Shown here: piece after piece, positions 1 through 5,420 of the stretch
How the letters are laid out: every line of letters starts with the position of its first letter
Numbering within the stretch: the stretch's first letter is position 1
Assembly: GCA_027005175.1 (NCBI GenBank)
Contig: JALTMC010000216.1
Location: forward strand, 1-6,467
Reading direction: 5' to 3'
DNA: 6,467 bases
Source of the DNA: Myxococcales bacterium
GTDB lineage: Bacteria; Myxococcota_C; UBA6777
Made by a program: the position numbers and the translations under genes
Notes under the pieces: generated by a model
Databases searched by the model: none
Told to the model about the DNA's origin: nothing
What the model saw: only the letters and a program-made list of their open reading frames with translations

Positions 1-1
1 T

Positions 2-2668
2 CGTGTGACCCCCAGTGTCTTTGAGAGAGAGCAATCTCATCACAATATCGTGGTAAAAGGACGTGGCTTTACAAAGAAAACAGAGCTCTCTTTTAACAAA
101 CAGAAAGTCTTTCCTGTATGGAATAGTTCCACTCAGATGACGGTCAATAATGTGAGTTTTTTCTCCTTGAAGCCAGGTGTCTATTACTTTGTCGCCAAAG
201 AAGGAGCCTTGCAAAGCAATGCCTTTCCTGTACTGGCAAAGCCAGCTGACCCGCCGATCCTTGACCGTCTCAGTCCCAACTTTCTTTTTGTCGGTCCGTC
301 TTCTCTCACACTCTTCTTGTATGGGAAAAACTTTTGCACTCCCCGAAATCCGACTTCAAGTTCATCCAACTGCTTGGTTAATCCAAAGGTCGTTATCGAG
401 GGACCCAAAGGCAAAGACTATTCCACAAATTTCGTTGTACGAAGCACCTCTGTTCGCAAAGGTTGGGCTTCGTCCTATGCCTATGGGACTCTCAACAAAA
501 CGACTATGTCAGCAGGTGTGTATAAGATTCAATTCCAGCTCCCTTCAGGCGAGAAAAGCAACCCCGTACCGTTGACGATTAAGCCTATTCCCGATCCTGT
601 CTTTACGAGCTTGTCACCATCGTATGGATTTACAGGGTTGTCGTTTTCCCTGCAACTCAATGCTCTTCACTTTTGCCCAGTGAACGGCTCCTCTTGTCGT
701 ACGAATCCCAAGATCTTCATTACTGATGCGAGCAAGACCGATTACAGCAACCTCTATAAGATCACCCGAACCTATATGAGTTCGTCGGGAACATCGGGCT
801 ATATTCAGGGGGTTTTTGATACAACAAAGCTCAAGGAAGGAAGCTATTCTTTTCAGATAGAACATCCTACCTCTGGGAAGAAGACAAAGCTCCTCTCCTT
901 TTCATTACGTGCGCTTCCCAATCCTCGCATCGTAAGTTTCTCTCCCTCTACCGGGGTGGTGGGGATCTCTTCCCCGCTTCAGATCAATGGATTGCACTTT
1001 TGTCCCACCCGTGGTTCTGCATGCAGTGCCAATCCGAAGATCCATATCTTTGATGCAAACAACAAAGACTATGGAAGTAACTATAGGATCACAAGGACCT
1101 ATGTTAGTTCCAGTTGGTCCAGTGCCTATATTCAGGGCACACTCGATTCTTCAAAGATGAAGACGGGAAGTTATACAATACAGTTAGAGCATCCAACGTC
1201 AGGAAAGAAGAGCCTAGCTTTTCCCTACTCATTAAACCCAACACCCGATCCGACGATTAGCTATCTCTCTCCCGATTATGTGAGTGTTGGTAGCAAGCGG
1301 ACGCTCTATGTGTATGGAAAGTATTTTGCCCAGGGAGCCTTTCTCCTTCTGGGGACTGGTGGACTGGCTACAAACTACAATAGCAGTACAAGACTTCAAG
1401 TTACCATTGACGCCACACAGATGAAGGTTGGTAGCTATCAACTCACGGTTCGAAATCCCAACGGTAGGATGTCACCTGCTTATTCTTTCTCTGTGGTCAA
1501 TACCAAAGATCCTGCGATTACTCGGGTCTCCTCTCCTATCTATGCCAACCAGACATTAAATCCTTTTTATATTTATGGCCGGAACTGGAACACATCGGTC
1601 TCAAAGCCAACCTTCTTGTTGGATGGAAAAGCCATACAGGTCTCCAATATGAGCTGTTCTCTCTCTACCAGTACATCAACTTGTCGCTTGTATAACTTCA
1701 GCACATCTGCGCTAACTGCCGGTAAGCATACCTTACAGTATCGAGCGACACAGGGAGGGGTAACAACGCAAAGCCCTCTCTTTACTTTTGATGTTGCTCC
1801 TCCACAACCCCCCATTATCGATCGCATCTCACCTTCTCCCATCTATGCAGGGTATAGTTATACTTTCTATGTCTATGGAAAGAACTGGCCCCGAACGAAC
1901 ACCAATCCAGATATCCTCCTGGATGGAAAGGCTATCACAACCACAAGCAAGCGATGTTATGTGACAAGTTCCAGTCCCTATTGTCGATTCTCTGGATTTT
2001 CTACTCTTTCATTAAAGGTGGGTGTTCACAAGCTTCAATATCGTGCTGTTGTTGGCGGAAAAACAATACTCAGCTCGGTGTATCCCTTTACGGTTTCACC
2101 TTCGCCACCTCCGCTGATTAACCGTGTGTCACCTTCTACGATTTATGCAGGCCGACTGGTTACATACTTTTATGTGTATGGCACCTACTGGTATCCTCAA
2201 GTCACCAATCCAGACATCCTGCTCGATGGTAAGGTGATTCAAAGTCTCCAAAAGACCTGCTATGTGGCATCACCCACATCATCGTATTGTCGCTTTCGCA
2301 ACTTCACACCCACCGGCTTAAAAGCAGGTGACCACAAGTTACAGTACCGAGCAGTGTTGAGTGGAAAGACTTATACCAGTCCAGCCTGGACCTTTAAGAT
2401 ATCCAAACCACCAGCCCCCACATTAACTTCGCTCTCTCCCAACTCCGTCACCAAAGGCACCAAGGGAACGATCCGACTCACAGGTCGTGACTTTGTCTCA
2501 GGTGCCTATGTCTTGCTGGGCCTCCAAACCATCCCCACCACCTATCGCTCCACATCCTCTCTGGAGGTCGTGATCGATACCACCAACTTAACCAAAAAGA
2601 CCTACCAACTGGTCGTCATTAACCCCGATCTTCAACGCTCTCAAGGTGTAAGTTTTACGGTGAGATAG
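2..2668 (+). CDS. Large multi-domain IPT/TIG-like repeat surface protein (5' partial)
   Basis: The frame is open from the left edge, so the first usable start (GTG at 5) is probably internal and the gene begins outside the window. The 887 visible residues form a chain of Ig-like beta-sandwich modules. Each opens with a D-P/P-x-I-x-x-[LIV]-S-P type linker and carries a [YL]-x-[YL]-x-G-x-x-[FW] core strand, as in IPT/TIG domains. Module starts lie near residues 82, 198, 306, 415, 503, 602, 705 and 805, after a partial module at 1-80. There are three subtypes: 82-414 (three long modules with an F-C...C loop), 415-502 and 805-887 (short, with a GA-[FY]-[VL]-LLG strand), and 503-804 (three modules with an LLDGK strand and a Cys pair). 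All 12 cysteines fall in within-module pairs, which suggests disulfides and an extracytoplasmic location. No transmembrane segment or C-terminal sorting signal is visible; the last module ends directly at the TAG stop. IPT/TIG modules usually serve in adhesion or ligand binding. The actual ligand is unknown. Confidence 0.85.
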   Translation, partial: RVTPSVFEREQSHHNIVVKGRGFTKKTELSFNKQKVFPVWNSSTQMTVNNVSFFSLKPGVYYFVAKEGALQSNAFPVLAKPADPPILDRLSPNFLFVGPSSLTLFLYGKNFCTPRNPTSSSSNCLVNPKVVIEGPKGKDYSTNFVVRSTSVRKGWASSYAYGTLNKTTMSAGVYKIQFQLPSGEKSNPVPLTIKPIPDPVFTSLSPSYGFTGLSFSLQLNALHFCPVNGSSCRTNPKIFITDASKTDYSNLYKITRTYMSSSGTSGYIQGVFDTTKLKEGSYSFQIEHPTSGKKTKLLSFSLRALPNPRIVSFSPSTGVVGISSPLQINGLHFCPTRGSACSANPKIHIFDANNKDYGSNYRITRTYVSSSWSSAYIQGTLDSSKMKTGSYTIQLEHPTSGKKSLAFPYSLNPTPDPTISYLSPDYVSVGSKRTLYVYGKYFAQGAFLLLGTGGLATNYNSSTRLQVTIDATQMKVGSYQLTVRNPNGRMSPAYSFSVVNTKDPAITRVSSPIYANQTLNPFYIYGRNWNTSVSKPTFLLDGKAIQVSNMSCSLSTSTSTCRLYNFSTSALTAGKHTLQYRATQGGVTTQSPLFTFDVAPPQPPIIDRISPSPIYAGYSYTFYVYGKNWPRTNTNPDILLDGKAITTTSKRCYVTSSSPYCRFSGFSTLSLKVGVHKLQYRAVVGGKTILSSVYPFTVSPSPPPLINRVSPSTIYAGRLVTYFYVYGTYWYPQVTNPDILLDGKVIQSLQKTCYVASPTSSYCRFRNFTPTGLKAGDHKLQYRAVLSGKTYTSPAWTFKISKPPAPTLTSLSPNSVTKGTKGTIRLTGRDFVSGAYVLLGLQTIPTTYRSTSSLEVVIDTTNLTKKTYQLVVINPDLQRSQGVSFTVR
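245..1246 (+). repeat. Three tandem IPT/TIG-like modules, long Cys-loop subtype
   Basis: Modules of about 117, 108 and 109 residues follow one another. Each has an F-C-(6 or 11 residues)-C loop, then an asparagine-proline, a lysine and a hydrophobic strand, then D-Y-[SG]. Modules 2 and 3 are especially close: both have an HFCP loop start, an ITRTY-[MV]-SSS segment, a YIQG strand and an EHPTSGKK hairpin. This indicates a fairly recent tandem duplication within the gene. Confidence 0.8.
1511..2404 (+). repeat. Three tandem IPT/TIG-like modules, LLDGK subtype
   Basis: Three modules of about 100 residues share Y-x-YG-x-x-W, a [FI]LLDGK strand, a C-(8 or 9 residues)-C hairpin followed by R-[LF], and H-[KT]-LQYRA. 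The last two also share NPDILLDGK, with similar nucleotide sequence around 1906-1930 and 2207-2231, so they appear to have duplicated from one another. This subtype is distinct from the Cys-loop modules earlier in the same protein. Confidence 0.8.
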
Positions 2669-2908
2669 TTTGTCGTTGATTGGGGAGGTGGTTGTTGGAG
2701 GGAACGCAGGAGGTCTTGGGTTTGAGTGTGACCTTCCATTTGATCCAGGACCATCGAAGCCAGGAGGGAAATCGCTCTTCTCTCAGGGAGCCGGTGTCCC
2801 TGTTCCCACCTAGAGATCGTTTCAGGTGTTTTGTGCGTGGAAGGTGATGAAACTCCTTCCAAAATAGGCGTGTTCCTTTATGACTACAAGAGCTTCCGTT
2901 GGAGACAT
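2641..2908 (-). pseudogene. Frameshifted remnant of an XRE/MqsA-like HTH regulator
   Basis: The downstream part, read from 2862 to 2641, contains TPETISRWEQGHRLP followed by a leucine-rich helix. This is the recognition-helix signature of HTH_3/MqsA (YgiT-type) antitoxins and regulators (usual form TPETVSRWENG). That frame has only a weak TTG start and is closed by a TAA upstream. In the neighbouring frame an ATG at 2908, with a GAAGGGAG-type ribosome site 9 bases before it, encodes MSPTEALVVIKEHAYFGRSF and a few more residues, then stops just where the HTH signature starts in the other frame. Joined at the run of A and C bases near 2834-2840, the two parts align without gaps to the usual N-terminal helices of such a domain (LRxxLGLSGxxLAxxMGVTPET). 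I infer a one-base indel that broke the gene. It may otherwise be a sequencing error or an unrelated short ORF. The gene lies 57 bases downstream of the 263-aa gene on the same strand, and its end overlaps the 3' end of the IPT/TIG gene. Confidence 0.5.
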
Positions 2909-2940
2909 CTGTTCATACTCCCTTCTATGATGTATCCAAC

Positions 2941-2955
2941 TTGACTCTAAGTCAA
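2941..2955. promoter_or_regulatory. Perfect 6+3+6 palindrome, possible operator
   Basis: The sequence TTGACT-CTA-AGTCAA is an exact inverted repeat with a 3-base centre, placed 33 bases before the start of the HTH remnant and 11 bases after the end of the 263-aa gene. MqsA-type regulators bind palindromes with a 3-base spacer in their own promoters, so an autoregulatory operator is plausible. On the + strand it is followed by a TCTCTCTTTTT stretch, so a weak terminator for rightward transcripts is the alternative. An inverted repeat this short is common by chance; only its position is suggestive. Confidence 0.3.
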
Positions 2956-2965
2956 ATCTCTCTTT

Positions 2966-3757
2966 TTATCCTTCCCAGATCTTCTTGCCTTGATTTTTAA
3001 TAATGGCTCCTGCTGTGACGTCGCCCCTGGTGATCACTCCATCCTGAGCTTCAAACGCATTTCGAGTTTCAAGGACATTGAAGGCCACCTTGTTTTGGAG
3101 TAAGAATCGGGCTATCTTTTTGTATTTTTCAGCAACTCCTGGTTGGTCTCTGATGGCTTCCAGATCTTTGGTACTGATAGAGTCTTTGTCTCCATCACCC
3201 GAGGCAGAAGCGAACATCTCAAAATTTCTCCAAAGCATATCCACCACTTCTTGCTCGGACACTTTTTCTGTGGGTGCTGGCTTTGCTGCTTTCGGCGCAG
3301 GGGTTGACGGCTTCGCAGCCTTCGGCGGCATTTTGGGCGGAGGCGGTGGCATTTTTGGTGCGGACGCTTGGGGGGCTGGCTTCTCTTGGATGGGGGTTGC
3401 TGGAACCTGATTTCTCTGCGCTGCTACTGGAGAACCGCCACCCGTTAAAGCTCGTTGCATCAAGTCAAAGAGGTCTTTGGACAAAGCTCCCGTCTGTTGC
3501 AGTTTCTTGAGTAATTTAAAGGCTGCTTCTCGCATTTGTTCTGGGTCTTGTGTGGTTGAGGGATTTCGATAAGAGTTCGCGCTGGATTGGCCTTTTACCA
3601 GACTCAGCTTTTGACCGTTGTATCCGCTGGGCTGATTGACCTGTGCTTGGTACGAATGCTGATGGGGACAAGACGTTTTTGTTGCTGTCGCAGACTGCTG
3701 GGTTTGGGGTGTTGGACGAGAAACGATGCGAAGTTGTTGGTGTAAGTTCAGTTTCAT
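2966..3757 (-). CDS. Proline-rich protein with C-terminal EF-hand-like (HrpF/NolX-like) region
   Basis: The gene encodes 263 residues. The start is well supported: AAGGAG lies 8 bases upstream of the ATG. Residues 1-70 are polar and Gln/Ser-rich with no hydrophobic signal sequence or membrane segment. Residues 71-105 form a charged amphipathic helix (DPEQMREAAFKLLKKLQQ, then a KDLFDLMQRAL stretch). Residues 115-165 are low-complexity Pro/Ala/Lys with a PPPPPKMPPK core. Residues 166-263 are a compact globular region: an acidic DGDKDSISTKDLEAI loop-helix (188-202), a helix ending in ARFLLQNK, then N-V-L-E-T and a second loop-helix QDGVITRGDV (238-247). This paired DG-x-I-(x)n-D layout resembles the EF-hand-like repeats of HrpF/NolX-type type III translocators and related calcium-binding proteins, although the first loop is one residue short of a canonical EF-hand. 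An exported or secreted role, possibly calcium-dependent, is inferred from this resemblance only. No secretion genes are visible nearby. That the protein is real is likely; its function is uncertain. Confidence 0.75.
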   Translation of the reverse strand: MKLNLHQQLRIVSRPTPQTQQSATATKTSCPHQHSYQAQVNQPSGYNGQKLSLVKGQSSANSYRNPSTTQDPEQMREAAFKLLKKLQQTGALSKDLFDLMQRALTGGGSPVAAQRNQVPATPIQEKPAPQASAPKMPPPPPKMPPKAAKPSTPAPKAAKPAPTEKVSEQEVVDMLWRNFEMFASASGDGDKDSISTKDLEAIRDQPGVAEKYKKIARFLLQNKVAFNVLETRNAFEAQDGVITRGDVTAGAIIKNQGKKIWEG

Positions 3758-3765
3758 GGCTCAGT

Positions 3766-3771
3766 CTCCTT
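3766..3771 (-). promoter_or_regulatory. Ribosome binding site of the proline-rich protein gene
   Basis: AAGGAG on the minus strand lies 8 bases before the ATG at 3757. It fixes this start over the out-of-frame ATG at 3779 and confirms that the minus strand is the coding strand here. Confidence 0.7.
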
Positions 3772-3796
3772 GAGTACATTATCGGTTGGGAGTTTC

Positions 3797-3819
3797 CATC
3801 ACCTCCTTATGAAGTGATG
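3797..3819 (-). promoter_or_regulatory. Leader hairpin containing a full-length Shine-Dalgarno sequence
   Basis: The arms CATCACCTC and GAAGTGATG pair as a 9-bp stem with one mismatch around a 5-base loop. On the minus strand, 3798-3808 reads AAGGAGGTGAT, an exact complement of the 16S rRNA 3' tail, immediately followed by ATG and a six-codon frame (METPNR, stop at 3779-3781). It sits about 40 bases upstream of the real start of the proline-rich protein gene. It could be a translated leader or a ribosome-standby or attenuation element. The spacing of only two bases from AGGAGG to the ATG argues against efficient initiation at that ATG. Confidence 0.3.
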
Positions 3820-3842
3820 TTTCTCTTGGATAATGTCCCTTC

Positions 3843-3858
3843 TACAAGACCTGTGCCA
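3843..3858 (-). promoter_or_regulatory. Sigma54-like (-24/-12) promoter for the proline-rich protein gene
   Basis: On the minus strand the sequence is TGGCAC-A-GGTC-TTGTA. It matches the sigma54 consensus TGGCAYRNNNNTTGCW at every defined position except one (TTGT instead of TTGC), with correct spacing between the -24 GG and the -12 element. The start of transcription would fall near 3832, giving a leader of about 75 bases that includes the hairpin at 3797-3819. The deviation hits the -12 GC pair, which is normally important, so activity is uncertain. Confidence 0.4.
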
Positions 3859-3961
3859 GTCTGTGTGGGCTTTCTTATGTGTTTGAAGTTGTTGGGTTGT
3901 TTTATGGTTTTGGACGTGCGCTCGTGATTGTGTGATAGAGGAGTGTCTTGATCTTGTACAG

Positions 3962-3986
3962 GGTCTGTCCAGATCGTAGACAGACC
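3962..3986. repeat. Perfect 8-bp inverted repeat (hairpin)
   Basis: GGTCTGTC and GACAGACC are exact reverse complements around a 9-base centre. No T-run follows on either strand, so it is not a typical intrinsic terminator. It could be a binding site. About one such repeat per window of this size is expected by chance. Confidence 0.35.
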
Positions 3987-4187
3987 ATCTTGATTTGATG
4001 CATTTCTTTCTTCCCGGCGCGGAATTCTTCCTGTAATCAGCGCAAGCAAGACGATGTTGGTCTAATACTTTGAGAAAACCTCTTGGCCTGACCCATGACA
4101 GGGGGTGCAGTCTTTTCCTGTAACATGAAACTGTATCGCTCCTATCCCCCGAGCCTACGACAAGAGTTTCTTTTGAGAAGAAGAACC

Positions 4188-4217
4188 GCAAATAGACACA
4201 TATAAACACAAATGAAT
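4188..4217 (+). repeat. Three degenerate 10-nt tandem units (CRCAWATRRA)
   Basis: The three consecutive units are CGCAAATAGA, CACATATAAA and CACAAATGAA. The pattern and spacing resemble the widespread bacterial intergenic motif built from CACGGATRAA-like units. From memory, that motif is often found beside GxxExxY genes, and one lies 277 bases downstream here. The function is unknown. Translation of its reverse strand gives a hydrophobic FICVYLRF peptide that can be mistaken for a gene. Confidence 0.5.
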
Positions 4218-4351
4218 GACCTGGGTGTTTCTTTGCAATGAGATGGAGCAAACGTTGTGGGTACTCAAACTATCATTGATACAGATACACCTGTGTTCAA
4301 ATCCTGGACACTGCTGTGTTGATAGAAGACACTCTTATGATTACTCCTTCA

Positions 4352-4357
4352 TATAAT
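4352..4357 (+). promoter_or_regulatory. Possible -10 box upstream of the GxxExxY gene
   Basis: TATAAT is an exact -10 hexamer, about 137 bases before the GxxExxY start. The -35 region at 16-18 bases spacing (ACACTC or similar) is poor, and a TTGATA at 4319 is too far away, so this is only a weak prediction. Confidence 0.25.
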
Positions 4358-4427
4358 TCGATACATTTAGTCTGTAAGGTATGAGTCTCCTAGGAAAATA
4401 CAGTAATGAGAGAGTCAGGTCTGAAGC

Positions 4428-4439
4428 TTGCGGGAGAGC
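4428..4439 (+). repeat. Left copy of a 12-bp inverted repeat flanking the GxxExxY gene
   Basis: TTGCGGGAGAGC is the exact reverse complement of GCTCTCCCGCAA at 5031-5042. The pair encloses 615 bases holding only the GxxExxY gene. It could be one end of a small mobile cassette, or the outer end of a decayed IS lying to its left. Confidence 0.4.
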
Positions 4440-4448
4440 TGTCTTTGT

Positions 4449-4480
4449 AACTTGTTTACAGAAATCTGTGTCAAAAAGTT
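4449..4480. promoter_or_regulatory. Imperfect dyad just before the GxxExxY ribosome site
   Basis: The centre is ACAGA-AA-TCTGT, and outer arms AACTT and AAGTT extend the symmetry with a 2-base offset. It ends one base before the AGAGGA ribosome site, so it could act as an operator or as a leader hairpin modulating translation. It may also be chance. Confidence 0.25.
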
Positions 4481-4493
4481 GAGAGGAATAGTC

Positions 4494-4901
4494 ATGAATA
4501 CAAATCAGCAAGAAGGGGTTTTTCGCGATGAAGTCTATCGAATTACGGGGTGTGCAATGGAGGTTCTCAATACTCTTGGACATGGTTTGTTGGAGAAGCC
4601 GTATGAGAATGCTCTGACTGTTGAGTTCAACTTGCAAAAAATTCCTTACCATCAACAGCCTCGCTATAGTGTCTTCTACAAAAAGGTCATGATTGGCGAA
4701 TACATCCCTGACCTGATTGTCTTTGACCAGATCATTGTAGATACAAAAACCGTCACTCATCTAGGAGAGCGTGAACTTGGACAAATGATAAATTATCTGA
4801 AGATTACTGGCTTGCCAATAGGTTTACTTCTTAATTTCAAAAATCCCAGGCTTGAATGGAAAAGAGTCATTCTGTCTACCAGTCTCCCGCCCCTCTCTTA
4901 G
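4494..4901 (+). CDS. GxxExxY family protein (PD-(D/E)XK-like)
   Basis: The gene encodes 135 residues. ATG 4494 is chosen because AGAGGA (4482-4487) lies 6 bases upstream and the protein then has the normal family length; the frame is open further upstream but without a ribosome site. Family hallmarks are all present: an N-terminal helix with A-M-E-V-L-N-T-L-G, the naming motif G31-L-L-E34-K-P-Y37, a strand Y-I-P-D73-L-I-V, then I-V-D83-T-K85 (the D-X-K part of a PD-(D/E)XK-like nuclease core), Q97-x-x-NYL, GLLLNF (110-115) and K-R near 123-124. The family (Pfam PF13366, PDDEXK_3) is widespread and of unknown role; nuclease activity is suspected from the fold. The second acidic residue is Asp rather than the more usual Glu, a conservative change. 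The gene appears to be monocistronic and sits between a 10-nt-period repeat and a transposase, inside a 12-bp inverted repeat pair, consistent with acquired DNA. Confidence 0.85.
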   Translation: MNTNQQEGVFRDEVYRITGCAMEVLNTLGHGLLEKPYENALTVEFNLQKIPYHQQPRYSVFYKKVMIGEYIPDLIVFDQIIVDTKTVTHLGERELGQMINYLKITGLPIGLLLNFKNPRLEWKRVILSTSLPPLS

Positions 4902-5030
4902 AAGCTCATTCGCTCCATTCATTCTTTGTTGGACCACGCGCTGTACAATGATAGCTTTGTTTGAGAGGAAGTATCAGTCCACGTAATGTGTAGGATCGTT
5001 GATCCAACAACCGGTAGGTGTCAAGGTAGG

Positions 5031-5042
5031 GCTCTCCCGCAA
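5031..5042 (+). repeat. Right copy of the 12-bp inverted repeat
   Basis: GCTCTCCCGCAA is the exact reverse complement of 4428-4439. A partial relative, CTCCGCAATT, follows at 5175-5184. It is either the right end of a cassette containing the GxxExxY gene or the left end of the ISL3-like element. Confidence 0.4.
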
Positions 5043-5181
5043 TTTTGATGAAGATGGGTGCAGTTTTGAATACTCATAGTTTACGACGATTTGAGCATGC
5101 GATGTCGTAGCAAATCCAACTTGGCTCTTCCGTATGTCACAGACCGCCTTCTATGATCGGGTAGAGGGCGAGACTCCGCAA

Positions 5182-5209
5182 TTGGCATTGAGACAGCATA
5201 ACGTATTGT
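5182..5209 (+). promoter_or_regulatory. Candidate sigma70-type promoter of the transposase
   Basis: TTGGCA (5 of 6 matches to the -35 consensus) and TATTGT (4 of 6 to the -10) are separated by 16 bases, and lie about 40 bases before the transposase start. Confidence 0.3.
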
Positions 5210-5249
5210 AGAGCAATGATTTATTATGCCCTGAATATAGGAAGCAGGC

Positions 5250-5420
5250 ATGAACGCATTGTTGGACGAACTTTCAGCCTCAACACCAAACATCTGTCAA
5301 ACACATCTTTCCATTGAGACGATTCATTACGCTCCTGACGAAATCCAGTGCGATCGTTGCGGACAACCAGCACATCGTGTTTGGAATACAAGGCGGGTCG
5401 CACTTGATCTTGCAGTTTAA
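5250..5420 (+). pseudogene. N-terminal fragment of the ISL3-like transposase, ended by an in-frame TAA
   Basis: The ATG at 5250 is preceded by AGGAAG with 5-base spacing. The 56 residues carry the first zinc-ribbon knuckle, C34-D-R-C37-G, and the R-R-V-A-L-D-L strand that precedes the second knuckle in ISL3-type transposases. The frame ends at TAA 5418-5420 and continues without a shift into the long downstream part. Intact relatives, as I recall them, have an Asp or other polar residue at the stop position, so a single substitution (for example GAA to TAA) explains the break. Without readthrough, the zinc ribbon is split in two. Confidence 0.7.

Larger units (their letters stand above)
3859..4340. 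other. Long non-coding spacer
   Basis: I see no convincing gene here. The longest open frames (for example minus strand 3799-4251) have unnatural composition, no ribosome site and no recognisable domain. The stretch holds an 8-bp inverted repeat (3962-3986) and the 10-nt-period repeat (4188-4217). The rest shows no structure I can assign. Confidence 0.5.
4902..5249. other. Non-coding spacer between GxxExxY gene and transposase
   Basis: No gene is supported here. The spacer holds GGATC-GTT-GATCC at 4993-5005, the right copy of the 12-bp inverted repeat (5031-5042), interleaved 6-bp complementary segments at 5082-5116 and a candidate promoter at 5182-5209. No terminator with a T-run follows the GxxExxY stop codon. 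Confidence 0.45.

Noticed and set aside
2641-2668. The HTH remnant overlap with the IPT/TIG gene as a sign of coupled function
   Set aside because: A 28-base convergent tail overlap is ordinary and implies nothing about shared function.
3078-3510. Overlapping plus-strand frames rich in Gly/Ala
   Set aside because: They are antisense shadows of the Pro/Ala/Lys-rich segment of the minus-strand gene, which has a strong ribosome site.
3962-3986. 8-bp inverted repeat as an intrinsic terminator
   Set aside because: There is no T-run on either strand and no gene ending nearby. An inverted repeat of this size is expected about once per window by chance.
3799-4251. 150-codon open frame on the minus strand
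   Set aside because: It has no ribosome site or domain and unnatural composition. Its FICVYLRF-type peptide is simply the translation of the 10-nt-period repeat.
4341-4760. 139-codon minus-strand frame
   Set aside because: It is antisense to the GxxExxY gene, which shows clear family motifs on the plus strand.
5093-5212. Plus-strand stretch reading MSQTAFYDRVEGETPQLALRQ and similar, ahead of the transposase
   Set aside because: It looks somewhat protein-like but lacks a ribosome site, ends at TAG after about 40 codons and matches no family I know. It is too short to call a remnant.
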